64,000 nt of DNA from Flaccisagitta enflata (GCA_965153355.1 OZ231127.1:24862001-24926000); one strand, 5' to 3'. Shown: positions 12,301 to 58,686, numbered from the stretch's first letter. Translations and numbers: made by a program. Notes: generated from the sequence alone by a model not told the origin.

Positions 12301-15300
12301 ACCCCGCTCTATCATTGACGATCTATCGGAGTTGTGGAGCGCCATTTTTGAACTTGTAATCGTTCTTGAGGATGTGGGCCTAATTATCTTTGCTTTCCAA
12401 AACGACAGAGAGGACATCCACCAAGAGCTGAAAGACATGATGGAATTGGCATTGAGGATAGAAGATGTCATTTCGAAGGGCAATCCAGTATGCATCATCA
12501 ACCTCACACTGCAGGCTGAGAGCGACTTGTTTACTAACATAAAAAAGCAAGACATGGGATATGTTTTGCATGCATCATTGAGTTGCGATACGCTAGCAAA
12601 TCAGTCATTGCTCGCTGAAACGCTTCTATGCCTTCTAAAACAGTGCGTTCCAAGACCAGGAAAAAAACCTCCAATTTCCGCTGCAGAGAGTCTCCGTCGA
12701 TTTACCGGCAAATTGTTTCTTTTACAAAACCTTGAAAAAGAAGACATGCTGATTCACAATAGAATTGTAAATCAAGAGTGGGGACCAGAAGGATTTTGCA
12801 TTTGGACAAAGGATCAACGCTCAGTTCTTGAGAGCGCTAGGGAAGCGTTTCTCAAAAACGAGAGTATCGATTGGACTGTTAGCGGGGGCTATGGCAGTGG
12901 CAAAACATTGTTGCTCATACAGATTGCGCGCGAGTTCATATCTCTCCGGCCTACAGGCTTAGTTTTGATTTGCCTTTCAAAAACTTGCTCGAGACTCACT
13001 GAGGATATCTCCCTCATGTGTGAGCAGATGAAGGAAACGGATCATGCACGAATATTGATTACATGTACTGAGACATTGCATGAGAAAGACTTATCTTCCT
13101 TTGAACTCACTCTTTTTGATGAATTTACAGAGCCCCGCGGCTGGAAAAGTTATCGCGGAAGTAAAGTTGTCTTTTCCACTGAGATGCACGAAGACATACA
13201 CCCAGACAGATTCTCACGTACGTACATGAATACAGCATATTTTTCATTAAAGAGTGGAAATCTTAGGTCGTCGTTTGACATAACTTCTTTCATTGCAAAA
13301 TTTCGTCAATTTATCGATGAAAAGGACCCCGATCTAATTCCATCCCCAACTCTGGATACAATTCCATGGAGTGGGCGTAGTTTTCCGTTGGAGCACGAAC
13401 TCGAAGACGAAGGGTACGAACTCGAAGGGGCGGCTTTCAGAGATCCATACACATCCCCACTGGAACCAACCCTGAACTTGAGATCAAGTGAACCCATCGT
13501 CTTAGTTGCCGACACCAAATCTTCTCTACCATTTGCTGAATTTTGCGCAAGCCAAATAGAGAATGCCTCAAGAAATCACAAGAAAATAGTCGTTTCATGC
13601 CTGATGGAGAGGGATTCTATAGAAGAAATGATAAATCAAGTCAGCGAAAAGGTCGATCTGTCTGAAGGTCGAGTGGCTTTCATGAGCGGCAAAGAAGCCA
13701 GTGGCTGCCAATTTCCCTGTGTTGTGATGATTATCGACACATCTGTCTCAAGCGCTCGTGAGGTCGAATTGATCATGTCGCGTGCGACCCTTTACCTATA
13801 TGTCATCGTTGATAATCATAGGCCCCCAGTCTCTTTGGTCTCTTCTAGAAGAGAAAAAAAAGTCAAGCTCATACTTGATTTTTTTGCCAATATTGGTACC
13901 GTGGAAGGAAAGGTTACCGGGCCTTTCCTTAAAACTCAAAACGGATTTTAAGATCACTAAGAATGTGAGCTGGACTCATGATTTTGTCTCGAAAAGCATG
14001 GAGGAATACATGAATATTGGTTGTCAGTATGTAGACAGAAAACTGAAGAAGGAAAAAGTCCAAAAACTGATAACAACCATGTTTTTTTTCGCGAATATGG
14101 TTCTAAATATATGTAAAAAAAAAATGAAAAAGCAACACACCGAGAAAAGAACAAGTAAAAACAAAACTAAATAACAACAACTACTAAAAGAAAATAAAGA
14201 AAAGAAAAGATAAGAAAAGGAATATCTTGAGCAATATTCTCTTGAATTTTTCAAGGTACACTTGAGCTTCACTAGAGCGCACTTCATGGGACTAAGTAAA
14301 GTTATTCCTTATAGTGAAGCTGCCAATACAGAAATAACTACAAAATCTCTTATGGGACAAAAGGTTATTGACTTAAAGTACAAATGATAGATTGTCAATA
14401 GGTTCGAGCACGCCGCCTTTACATTAAACTGGTTAAAGCATCCTTTCCAAATAGAACAAGGCCAACACCTATAAGTCGCGTGCGAGACTTACAGATTGAA
14501 ATAGAATGACTTAGATTGAATTAGAATGACTCAGTATACCCATAAATGACTTTAAATGACTTAAAGCAATAAAATTGATAAGAAAAACTAAAAGTGTGAC
14601 GGACCGACAGACCGATGGACGGATGAACAGACAGAGCGGAGTGCAGAGTCACGTGCACGCGACTAAAAATTGGAAGAGACATAAATGATAGAGTAGAGAT
14701 CTACAATCTCTGGGTACAGATCATTTATAATTCCTTTTTTGGGCAGCGGCCCCGAAGGGCACGAAGTCCTGTAGAACACAGGGGGAATCTGTCCGTCCGT
14801 CCGTCCGTCCGTACGTCCGTACGTCCGTACGTCCGTCCCCCCCCGGCCCCACCCTCAGGGCTTCGTCTCCTTTGGGGCCCAAAATCCAAACTGTATGGCC
14901 CAAATCCAAGCAAAATGGCCCAAATCCAGCCAAAATGGGCCAAATCCAGGCAAAATGGCCTAGGACCAGGTAAAATGGGCCAAATCTGCTAAGAAAACCT
15001 GAATTCTGGCCTGAGTTCTATTATCTTGGCCCCTTAAACTTAGATTCTAGCTCCCAAAACCCACATCCAAGCCTTAGAGACCCAAGTCCTGACCTTTGGG
15101 ACCCAGATTCTGACCTCAAAGACCTAGGTGCTGGCCTTAAAAACCTAAATTCTAACCTCAGAGACCCAAATCCTGGCCTCAGAAACTGAAATCCTTGCCT
15201 CTGAGACCAAGAAATTGGTCTCTGAGACCCAGATTCTGGCCTCAGAGACCCAGATCCTGGCCTGCTCCTCCCTCAACTTAACCTACAAACTATACAATAA

Positions 15301-16733
15301 GGGCAAGGGTACCATTGTCCATATACTGCGTTTTGTCATTTCTCCATGGTATTCAATGAAAATTTGAATTAAAGGGCATTCCGGACAGAAGGAAAGCAGA
15401 CAGGACGGACGGACAGATGGACGGACGGACAGATTCCCCCTGTGTTCTACAGGACTTCGTCCCTTTCGGGGCCGCTGCCCTGCTCCCTCTCAACCTTAAT
15501 CACTTCCTACTCAAGCAGGGCACGGGTACCGCTGACCACTTACTGCCTTTGGGCTGCTATTTCCCTTCAGGCGCGTCCACTCCTGTTCCGGTGTACAGTC
15601 CTCTCATCTACAATCCTTACCGTCGTTACGAAGCTTGGCGTTACCTCACTTACATGTTCCTACACGCGGGACTCGTCCATCTCATCTTTAACCTCCTCAT
15701 TCAGGTCAGCCGTTTGGTGAAACTGTGCAACTGTGCAACTGTGTAACTGTGCCTGAGATAGATAGAATCAATGTATGACTCATTATGCTGTTTCTTGTTA
15801 CCGGCTAAATGGGTGTATAACTTTACTGTAATATGAATGACTTATACACGTATTCTCATTCAATCCAGAGTTTGACTCATCAATCAGACCTTCTGAGAGA
15901 ACAGGCTGCATGAACCATCCTGACCGTGCAAATTAAGATACATGTATGATTATTCAACTCATTTAGCTAATCTTGGGCATCCCTTTGGAAATGGTGCATC
16001 GAAGTTGGAGAATCGCCATCATTTATTTCCTCGGCGTCATCGCAGGATCATTAGCACATTCGCTCGTTGACACAGAAGGTAAATCCAGTTTTTTTTTGTT
16101 TTTGTTGTTTGGTACTCTTTTTTAATCTTCTTTTCATCTTCTTTTCTTCTTCTTCTTCTTCTTCTTCTTCTTCTTCTTCTTCTTCTTCTTCTTCTTCTTC
16201 TTCTTCTTCTTCTTCTTCTTCTTTTTCTTTTTCTTCTTCTTCTTCTTCTTCTTCTTCTTCTACTTCTTCTTCTCCTCATCCCAAGTCCAAACAAACAAAT
16301 GCAAATGAACCTCACTCGTTTTTTTGCCCCTCGCCTTTTTGCAGCGTATTTGCTTGGGGCGAGTGGCGGCGTTTACGCCATCATTTGGGCTCATTTGGCC
16401 AACATCCTCATCAATTATAAAGAGATGAACTACGGCAAGATTCGCATCGGCGTCCTCTGCGTGCTCACAGCCATCGACATCAGCTACGCGCTTTATGAAC
16501 GATTCGGCAGAGACTCAGGTTCTTTACTTTCAAATGTAAACCAGGTTAAAGAAATACATGTTTACATAGGTTTGGGACAAATGCAAGACGGACATAAACT
16601 ACAAGGCGATATTCACGGTCTGTCTCTGTCCGTCTCTTTCTGTCTGTCTGTCTTTCTGTCTGTGTGTCTGTTTGTGTGTGTGTGTGTGTGTCTGTCTGTC
16701 TGTGTCTCTCTTTCTGCCACTCATTGTCTCTCA

Positions 16734-16821
<88 letters not shown>

Positions 16822-17425
16822 CTCTCTCAGAGAGCAAAGTAGGCGTTGCTGCTCACATTGGCGGTGGTTTGGCCGGTTGTCTCGTCGGAATTTTCGTCCT
16901 CAAAAACATCAAAAGACAATTGTGGGAGGACAGATTCTGGTAAGGAAATTGTTTTTTAGGATGACACGGTTTGGTAGATTTCCTGGAAAGAAAACAGTGT
17001 TTGATGATAGACTGTATTTGGCAGACCGACGCTGAAAGAAGTCCCTAGTTATTTCTTTGTGGCTTGTTTCTGTTTTCTATGAGAGAAGATTCCGATCTAT
17101 GAGGAAACAATTTTTCAGAAATATTGGATGGAGTATTGAAAAAGAACCTTTTTTTAAAACAAAACAAAACAAAACAAAACAAAACAAAACAAAACAAAAC
17201 AAAACAAAACAAAACAAAACAAAACAAAACAAAACAAAACAAAACAAAACAAAAAGAGCACGCCACTAAAGAAAGAAATCATATTCATTTAGGTGGGTCG
17301 CGTTGACTATCTACACATTGCTGATGACATTTGCCATCTTCTGGAACGCCTTTGCAACAGTCTACCCAGAATCTGATAAAACGCCGTTGGCTAATATCAC
17401 CTGCCAATATCGTGAAACTTGCTAG
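6227..17425 (+). CDS. EF-hand rhomboid serine protease (RHBDL / Rho-4 type), 5' end not found
   Basis: This is an intramembrane serine protease with cytosolic EF-hands, likely calcium-modulated. Supported exons are 6227-6368, 6612-6726, 7634-7823, 8091-8238, 8534-8648, 8833-8900, 9154-about 9313, 15571-15704, 15967-16078, 16345-16518, 16831-16939 and 17293-17425. EF-hand loops lie in 6612-6726 ([13 protein letters not shown]) and 8534-8648 ([13 protein letters not shown]). The first membrane segment follows a CCPPP motif in the 9154 exon. Exon 15571 holds the WR loop and the HAG..H...N segment. Exon 16345 has the nucleophile motif GASGG, and exon 16831 has the catalytic His in AAHIGG. Phases join cleanly except after 9313, where no donor is visible and about 15 residues expected in relatives are missing. 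The last dozen residues run into a minisatellite. The family assignment is secure; completeness is not. Confidence 0.9.
6728..6807. repeat. (AG)n/(AAAG)n microsatellite at a 5' splice site
   Basis: The array starts at the GTAGAG donor of rhomboid exon 6612-6726 and runs as AG then AAAG units. Confidence 0.9.
8091..8900 (+). other. Rhomboid EF-hand exon module, copy B (3 exons)
   Basis: Exons 8091-8238, 8534-8648 and 8833-8900 repeat copy A one for one: SVPFDPDDG...[14 protein letters not shown]-hand loop ending KEFTKW, then [12 protein letters not shown]. The middle exons are the same length (115 nt) and the internal intron phases match those of copy A (2 and 0). Copy B's third exon is shorter and ends in phase 2 to join the membrane-domain exon. 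Confidence 0.85.
8945..9008. repeat. (CA)n microsatellite in rhomboid intron
   Basis: A pure CA dinucleotide array lies between the 8833-8900 exon and the membrane-domain exon. Confidence 0.95.
9313..9362. repeat. (GA)n microsatellite abutting a rhomboid exon
   Basis: A pure AG run begins directly after the ...GTCTTCATCT end of the coding exon, at the position where a GT donor is expected. Confidence 0.95.
9655..9766. repeat. (AAAATC)n hexanucleotide microsatellite
   Basis: About 18 nearly perfect AAAATC units. One frame reads (Asn-Gln)n, but it has no exon context and is treated as non-coding. Confidence 0.95.
10140..11189 (+). CDS. Unknown protein with NCQH motif, probably the 5' part of the helicase-like gene
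   Basis: The frame is open from upstream of 10194 and codes at least 331 residues, ending at a stop in 11187-11189. No Met start is clear, so a 5' exon is likely. The N-terminal 60 residues are Ser/Pro/Gln-rich. The rest is a compact domain with [17 protein letters not shown] and, near residue 240, [17 protein letters not shown]. The Asn-Cys-x-His box recalls the nucleophile box of LRAT/NlpC-P60 type papain-like folds, but I cannot identify the paired His confidently. An AAG|GTTACA donor-like site at about 11169 would splice it to the frame starting near 12160. It sits on the + strand inside the large rhomboid intron. Function is unknown. Confidence 0.5.
   Translation, partial: VDQQENLSKGPSNDIVDDVTDFESSETPALPAKASKPASRPQYQAQKLSPQPREGQNQKTLPSDEQKMICSDLNVDGHEKYMIYNYFRPFQDVVYFSNSDEWKERIADLTAKKMIVSWSHYTTPLGKLGPLGNSARCLSLAIKNLNKNHGLFHKFLIFDLKSTGEDVETECPFHPAASTYSVSVEKLSSGVLVQIAKNPETVRDKVMGTDRNSVKLHDTMTKRGFEGALVGNLAYIENILESFETTALYNLLTSNCQHEVSHWQNALAEKSLALDFHVPGGGKPIPINDQRITGVVEDLFPEWKKNNLQLFPELPNPLAIKTSAEIEALTDEREKRYTLRTIKKVTAIL
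12160..13951 (+). CDS. SF1 helicase-like P-loop NTPase
   Basis: The frame is open from a likely acceptor (TTTATCAAAG, about 12160) to a stop at 13949-13951, about 597 residues. It has a Walker A motif [11 protein letters not shown] at about 12884-12916, a Walker B-like segment LTLFDEFTE near 13110, and a C-terminal [16 protein letters not shown]...[15 protein letters not shown] block that resembles motifs V and VI of UvrD-like superfamily 1 helicases (family knowledge). The N-terminal 200 residues are helical and unrecognised. It lies within a rhomboid intron on the same strand, 1 kb after the NCQH frame, and the two are probably one gene. It could be a nested host gene or cargo of an undetected element. 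Confidence 0.6.
13952..14741. other. No gene recognised; repeat family B end at 14590-14668
   Basis: AT-rich sequence after the helicase-like stop. At 14590-14668 the words GACCGACAGACCGATGGACGGA and the ACGCGACTAAAAA end match interspersed repeat family B, also seen at 37860-37960, 54235-54320 and 62570-62632. Confidence 0.5.
14742..15482. mobile_element. Inverted-repeat element, family C copy 1
   Basis: The left end (14742-14800) and right end (15420-15482) are inverted copies: GGGCAGCGGCCCCGAAGGG, ACGAAGTCCTGTAGAACACAG, then a (GTCC)n tract. The interior is built from short imperfect tandem units: CAAAATGGCCCAAATCCAGC (14880-14990), then CCTCAGAGACCCAAATCCTGG (15060-15270). A related element with a different core is at 24298-24672. 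It lies just upstream of rhomboid exon 15571-15704 and its right end runs to within 90 bp of it. Confidence 0.7.
16141..16275. repeat. (TTC)n microsatellite in rhomboid intron
   Basis: A long TTC array lies upstream of the exon that carries the catalytic GASGG motif. Confidence 0.95.
16738..16829. repeat. (TC)n microsatellite serving as polypyrimidine tract
   Basis: The TC run ends directly at the CTCTCTCAG acceptor of rhomboid exon 16831-16939, so the array itself forms the pyrimidine tract. Confidence 0.95.
17155..17254. repeat. (AAAAC)n pentanucleotide microsatellite
   Basis: About 20 perfect AAAAC units in the last rhomboid intron. Confidence 0.95.
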
Positions 17426-17890
17426 TATTTTGAAATTTGCTAGTATTTTGAAATTTGCCAATATCACCTGCTAATATCATGGAATTTGCCAAAGATTCCT
17501 GCCAATATCATAAGGAGTTGGACAACATTACTCTATAACCAAAAATCTAGAATAAGGACAAGAGCCTTGCCAGTATCATGAAACTTGTTAACATCCCGAA
17601 ATTTGCTAGTACCACCTGCCAATATCGTGAAACAAGCTAATAATGCTACTATGCAATTTGCTAATATCACCAGCCAATGTCATGAAATTGGCTCATATCA
17701 TGAAATTTACCAATGTCGCCTGCCAATATCATAGAATTTTCCAATATCACCAATCAATATCATGAAATTTGCGAATACTTCCTGCCCACATCATGTAACT
17801 AGCTAATTGCATGAAATTTGCCAATATTGCGTACCTTTCAATATCATGGGAGTTGTTAATATCACCTGCCAAATCGATGAAACTTGGTGA
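17392..17890. repeat. Minisatellite overlapping the rhomboid stop codon
   Basis: Degenerate units of roughly 12-25 nt made of TTTGCCAATATCA, CCTGCCAATATCATG and AAACTTGCTAGTATC words recur about 25 times. The first unit encodes the last residues of the rhomboid frame ([11 protein letters not shown]) and its TAG stop at 17423-17425. Confidence 0.85.
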
Positions 17891-18501
17891 CAGCAAAAAT
17901 GTTCTAGTACCGCTATTTCTTGTATTTTATCACCCGAGTAATTTTTAAATTGAATTTTGTTCTGCCCTTTCTCATTGACTCATTTTATCCATTTCCCTTT
18001 AAGAGGAGGAAGGGCAATCATGGTAGGAGGGGCGATTAATGCTTATGACTTTTCATTCATAAAAACAATCAGATGTTGATATTTTTCTGCGGAGGCGTTC
18101 GTTTTAAGTCGCGGACTAGCGCCTCTATAAATGGCTTTGTCCGTCCGTTTGTCCGTCCGCCCCTGCCCACCCGTCTGCGACTGGTTTTGGCCGCGGCTGG
18201 CATTGGCCGTGTATCCGGCCTTGTTCACATTGTTTGGAGCACTTACATATGTTTGTGTCTAATAATCCCTTCTGATGTATGTTATGTAATCAAAATGTTT
18301 TAATGATAGAAATTGTGTTATAGAGGATCGGGTCATGAGACGACAAAAAGTAAACCGCGTAATTTTCCTTGACCCTGAAAAAAAAACAAGGACATATCCC
18401 CGAGTTTCTAGCCTGCAAAAATTTGATTCTGAGTTATGTTCTAGATGTATGTTAGTTGAAAATATTTATTGCTGAACATTCATGATATTGTTGTTTTTTA
18501 G
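17891..18501. repeat. Repeat family B copy (about 18098-18215) in gene-free DNA
   Basis: The words AGTCGCGGACTAGCGCCTCT, GCTTTGTCCGTCCG and CGTGTATCCGGCCTTGTT match the copies at 22047-22235 and 62497-62632 (inverse). No gene was seen in this interval. Confidence 0.55.
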
Positions 18502-18621
18502 GTGCGACAAAGCACCTCTATAACTGGCTGTGTCCGTTGGTCGGTCGGTCTGTCTGTGGGGTAACGCATTCGTTCGACGATCCACACGTCGCACCTTATT
18601 GGCCTACTTGGCCTTGTTTTC
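18502..18621 (+). repeat. Interspersed repeat family A, copy 3
   Basis: It matches the 4551-4672 copy from GGTGCGACAAAGCACCT through CCTACTTGGCCTTGTTTT, with a short GGTC repeat in the middle. Confidence 0.8.
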
Positions 18622-20551
18622 TAGCAATTCAGGTCAAGGACAAACGCACCATTGAAACTTCTTACATCCCAATCCCAAATATCCCGTTTGCTAAAAAATA
18701 TTTTGACACCCAACTATTTGTCTCCAGTTAGGGTGCTGATTGCTTGATGGGAAATTTCCATACAGGATTAAGTTTTGGTTCTGCATGAGACCTTGGTGAG
18801 TTTTTAACAATTTGTGATCTATGTAGCATATCTGCATACTATCGAGAGCATAAGTATGGAGACAAGTATTTTTAGCACTAACTCTGCTTAGAATAAGGAA
18901 TCTTTAGGAAAATTAGTGAGATTCTGAAACTTTTTCAAATTTCTGACCTGATGCCAAAAATCATAATCATCTAGCTTAAACTATTCAGAAATGACAAGCA
19001 AAATACAATTGGTACTAAGCAAATTATAAAAAAAACGCAAGTTTTTCTATAGGTGATTTTTGCGCCTTTGGTTCACTTCAGACATGATTTATTGGTGTTC
19101 AAATTGAAGCTTTTTTCAAGGACTTTCTTTTGAGCGCAATCCCACATCTGTAGCTTTATTCGTTTAAATGATACATTCAAATGAAGCTGCATGAGTCAAA
19201 ATTTCAAAATGCAGTAAGAGAAAAAAAATGAATGTTTTCGGGTGAAGATGATGGAGTAAATGTACTGCAATGAGCAATCGGGTATTGTTCTACCCACGCT
19301 GTCTACTTTTATAGTTACTATACCTGAGTTCCTCAATGTCTATGATGAAAAATGAAGCACTGACTGCAATTGAATATGATAAAACCTTCAAAATCAACAT
19401 GGATCAAACTGAAAATCAAAGGCGAAAATATATAGAGCACATGTCACTTTTGCATGATTATTCCTCTGCATCAACTTGATTCTGATGGCTAAAACTCTTT
19501 GTTATGATGCACAGAAACTAAAAAAAACCAAACCAGCTCGCAAAAAACTGCTTAGAAGAAAAATAAAGTCCAATTCAAACTCTTTTATGAAAAACTTGCA
19601 TCTTTTTTAATTCGGGAAGTACCCCAATTGAAAAATAGCAAAAATATTGCATCTAGATTTTGCTCTTAGTAATAACACCATGTTTGAAATTGATTGAAGG
19701 TTTTTTCATCTATTTTTTAGTTCCTACTTTAACACCAAAGACTCACTTCATTTTCTTGGCTGGTTCCAACCCCACCAAATTATTTGTGGTTGCAATTAAG
19801 ACCAAAGGGAATATATAGTATTGACTAAAGAATAATTCTTAACAGCTATCCTGGAGAGGAACGTCTTCATGCGTTTGTAGCTAATATTCATTTGAAAATG
19901 TTTGAAAACCCATACTCAATGACTTATTGAACCTTTTAAATGCAACACTGGATACTTATTTACTTAATATATTCTACAGAATTTGTTTAAGTTTGTTTAT
20001 ACATAGAATTACATGTTTCCATACATACATAATTTGTCTCCATACTTTTGCTCTAGATAGTATGATATATGACTAAGAAGAAAGAAAGCAAAGAGTGATT
20101 CCTACATACAGAAATATAAGATAGCGATGTTAGGTCGCTCTTTAAAGAGATTGTCTTTGTTCCTGCCGTCATATTTCTTTTAAATTGCATTTAATCGATG
20201 CCCGTAATTCTCCATCAAACGTTTCTGTCCCGTGAGCTTTTTCTTTAATTAAAAAAGTAGCGAGAATGTATGTTACGGCGTTTTAAGTGATTTGTTGCTT
20301 TCCAGGCAGTCAAAGTATGTGTGACCTAAAAACACTAGATCATGACGGAGCAAGAATAGACATCTAGTTTGATAGAATTTCAACAAAGGCACTAACAGGT
20401 TGTGAAAAATATTTGACAAAATTTTGCCAAGAACATTCTGAAACTGTTCTCTGATGATTTTTTTATATCAAAATACAACTTTGTTGAAAGGGTTGGTGAG
20501 TTGCAGATATTCATTAGCCCACATGCACAGACAGCAAAAAACCAGGAATAG
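18622..20551. other. Gene-free AT-rich stretch
   Basis: About 1.9 kb with no long frame, no exon-like series and no obvious tandem repeat. It is either intergenic or decayed transposon sequence. Confidence 0.55.
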
Positions 20552-21149
20552 TACAGTACTTTCCGAGCAAACCCGGCTAAAACTGGAGGATTAATTTTTG
20601 TTACTTTAATTTCATTTCCCAAACTTAATTTTTTGTATTTAACTTAATTAAAAAAAACTTAATTCCTTGAACATATTTAGCTGTGAAAAAAAATAACTCG
20701 TGAAATCAAAGTGCATGAAGACATCAGAATTGAGTGTTCTAACCCAGACCATTAGATTTGGCAGAAAATTTTACCTATCCTAGACTACAAGAACAGCTCA
20801 GTCAGACAACTACTTAAGATATTATGGCCATTTAAAGTTTTTAAGGACAATTGTCCTAAATTATTTTGAGGCAATTGTCCTTAAAAACTTGAAATGGCTA
20901 TAAAATCTGAAATAATTGTCTGACTGAGCTGTTCTTGTAGTCTAGGACAGGTAAAATTTTCTGCCGAATCCAATGGTCTGGGTTATTGTCTTTGATTTCA
21001 CGAGTTATTTTTTTAGACAGCCAAATATATTCAAGGAATTAAGTATCTTTTAATTAAGTTAGATACAAAAAATTAAGTTTGGGAAATGAAATTAAAGTAA
21101 CAAAAATTAATCCTCCAGTTTTAGCCGGGTTTGCTCGGAAGGTACTGTA
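20552..21149. mobile_element. 598-bp near-perfect palindrome (MITE-like)
   Basis: The left end TACAGTACTTTCCGAGCAAA and the right end inverted (TACAGTACCTTCCGAGCAAA) begin two arms of about 295 nt that meet near 20853 at GGACAATTGTCC / GGCAATTGTCC. Inner words such as AGACTACAAGAACAGCTCAG, TTTCACGAGTTATTT and GGCAGAAAATTTTACCT appear inverted in the other arm. TA flanks both ends. No coding capacity. It fits a fold-back MITE with TA target preference. Confidence 0.85.
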
Positions 21150-22046
21150 TGTGGATTGTGGAGGGGAGGAAAGGTCCATTGACAGTGGTCACGGAAAAAT
21201 TAGTTCTGATGGACAACAAAAAAGTCATGGTGTCTTTCAGATTGTTTCAATTTCAATTTCAGTGTCATTACGTTTTTGCCAAATTTTTTGAACACCCTGT
21301 TAGTTTTCAGATGTTAGCGAAGGTCGTAGAAAAAAAAAGATCATAGGCTAAGAAAACCCTTTTCTGTGGAGATTCAATGGTCAATAGCCTCATCAGGGAC
21401 GCCGCTTAAAAGTAGATTGAGTTCAAATAAGCCGACTTATGTTTGTCATTCAATTTAATCATCCGAACACGGAAGAATCGTATTTACTATTTAGCTACGT
21501 CCAGGTGTAAAAAAAGAAAATAAGATCCGTGACAATTTAAACAACCGAAAGACGATTGTGCAAATTACTGTAGCCCATATCTATACCGTATTCGTGGGAA
21601 GTATAATGAGATAAGTAGCAACGGCTACCGACTTATTTTCATTCCTGTTCAACCAGTAATCATCATCCGTTGACAGAGTCTCAAAAAAATAAAAGATGTT
21701 TTCTTCTCTCAAACGACTTAATCGTGTGTAGACGTGCTTTCTGCCCTAGATTTATTAGTACTTCCCAAGCTTGAAATCTCCAACCTCCAGCATCACGTGA
21801 AGTACGAGTAGCAAATTAGAAAAGAAATGAATCTCAATGAAAATGGAACGTATATGTCAGAGGGTATCTGTAATGATATTAGCGAGTGGCCAGAGTTGAC
21901 TTCCTTATAGATTAACAAAAAAATCTTATTTCATAGGGATACCGTTTCCCAAAGAACCATTTTTGATCAAGAGACAAAATCATCCATCAAATAACAATTT
22001 CATTTTTACTTAAGTCTACGCAATGACTTGATGGAGAATATTTTTT
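21150..22046. other. No gene recognised
   Basis: Unique-looking sequence without exon signals that I can support. Confidence 0.5.
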
Positions 22047-22235
22047 TAGTCGCGTGCTACGCAACTCTACACCCCGCTTTGTCCGTCGGTCTATGGGTCT
22101 GTCGGTCTGTCGGTTTGTCGGTCAGCTGGGCCAATTTTTACTTTTTTATTCTTTGACCTCACTGCTCCTGCGCAAATACGCTAGTGACCTTAAATATGGC
22201 CCACACCCGACTAGGGTAACCGTGTATCCGGCCTT
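22047..22235 (+). repeat. Interspersed repeat family B copy
   Basis: It starts with TTAGTCGCGTGCTACGC, has a GTCGGTCTGTCGGT short-tandem middle, and ends with CGTGTATCCGGCCTTGTT. It shares ends with copies near 18098 and 62497 (inverse). Confidence 0.65.
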
Positions 22236-22739
22236 GTTTACCTCAACGTTACTTTACAGCGAGGAGGAAGTCCCTTTCCCCACACCACCAAAGAAAAGGG
22301 GCTGGAAAAGAAAACATGAAAATGGGGCAAAATTATGTCAAAGACGATGAGCCAGCGAACTGGGGTGAAAAGTATTCCCATTTGCTTATTCTCGTCGTGA
22401 TCCTAATTAGATTTTCATTGTGGAGCAAATCTTAATTCGATACGGTTTTTGAAATCACTTTTTTAACGGGCAATTTGAAAAGAAATTAAGTGAGTGAAAA
22501 TAAGAGAACGGGAATCGCAAGAAAATTATCAACGAATTCATTTTCTTCTCTTGGATTTCTCTAAAAATTGATTATTTCAAACTTGAAATTTTGAACATTT
22601 TCAATGCATGCTTATTAGATGCGCTCTCGCACCCCTATCAGAGGTCATGTCTGTCCGTCGGTCAGTCACACAAATATTCAATTTGCACCTATGGTTTTTC
22701 ATCCAATACACTCTCGCACATTCATTCATTTATTCAATG

Positions 22740-22895
22740 TTCATTTATTCATTCATTCAGTCTTTCTTTCATTCATACATCCATTCATTCATTTACTCAT
22801 TCATTCATTCATTCATTCATTCATTCATTCATTCATTCATTCATTCATTCATTCATTCATTCATTCATTCATTCATTCATTTATTCATTCTAAAA
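22740..22895. repeat. (ATTC)n microsatellite
   Basis: Tetranucleotide array. All three frames read Ile-His-Ser-Phe repeats and are not genes. Confidence 0.95.
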
Positions 22896-23111
22896 CAACG
22901 TTCATTTATTAAAATGCTCATTCAAAGAGGACGCAATGTTGGCCTGCTTACTCATGTTCAATTGTGGAGAAAATTGTCACATTTCCTTGAATCACAAGTC
23001 GCTCGTGTCGACGTCACTATAAAACGACTTTTTATGGCATGTGGCAATTAGTTTCTCAATATTGAATAATTTCAATGGGCGAATGCGTTTTTTTCCATGG
23101 AATTCAAGTCA

Positions 23112-23115
<4 letters not shown>

Positions 23116-23191
<76 letters not shown>
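23116..23191. repeat. (CT)n microsatellite
   Basis: Pure CT dinucleotide array in gene-poor sequence. Confidence 0.95.
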
Positions 23192-23193
<2 letters not shown>

Positions 23194-23757
23194 TCAAAAG
23201 GTCACAAGATAAGCGTTTTTGTCGACTTGCTGCAAAATCTCTGTTCTAATCTCAAAACAAATTCTAACATCAAACCTGCACAAACATCTCTAAAATTCAA
23301 CAAACTACAGCGGCGGTTTTATTGACAACGTCCTTTCAACGTTTTTAAACGATTTCACGTTTGTGTTCAATAAGAATCTTTACAAATTTCAAAGTAAAAG
23401 AGTCAAATATTTTTTAACTAGTAATTCATAGCACTGTTTTCGTTTCCCTCTCTAGATTCAACTGGTGATGGCGGATAAAGCACTTGTGCTTCATGGTTCA
23501 TAGCCTAGAGACATATCCTATGATCCTTAGCGCAGCCCTAGACAGTTTCTTGTCTCGCCCACTCCTCATTCTTAACGATCAAATTGCAAATTCAGACAAG
23601 CAGAAAACTCATCGGAAAACGATTTTGCGACATTTCGCTCAAACGAAGGAGTCATCGGAAAACAATCAAATTTTCTTTTGGCTTCTTGTACTTTTTTCTT
23701 GCTTACGCCATCTTTCACTTTCAGATCTTTCTCGTTGCCTTTCTCTGCGTGTGTTTA

Positions 23758-23760
<3 letters not shown>

Positions 23761-23846
<86 letters not shown>
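23761..23846. repeat. (CT)n microsatellite before a possible SLC28 first exon
   Basis: Pure CT array that ends 8 nt before the ATG at 23855. Confidence 0.95.
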
Positions 23847-23848
<2 letters not shown>

Positions 23849-23854
23849 ATCAAG

Positions 23855-58686
<34,832 letters not shown>

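Noticed and set aside
17391-17890. Possible CRISPR-like array because of regularly spaced short repeats
   Set aside because: Repeats are degenerate, with no constant repeat plus unique spacer pattern, no cas genes, and a eukaryotic context. It is a minisatellite.
22591-22912. Overlapping Ile-His-Ser-Phe repeat frames
   Set aside because: Translation of (ATTC)n in all frames.
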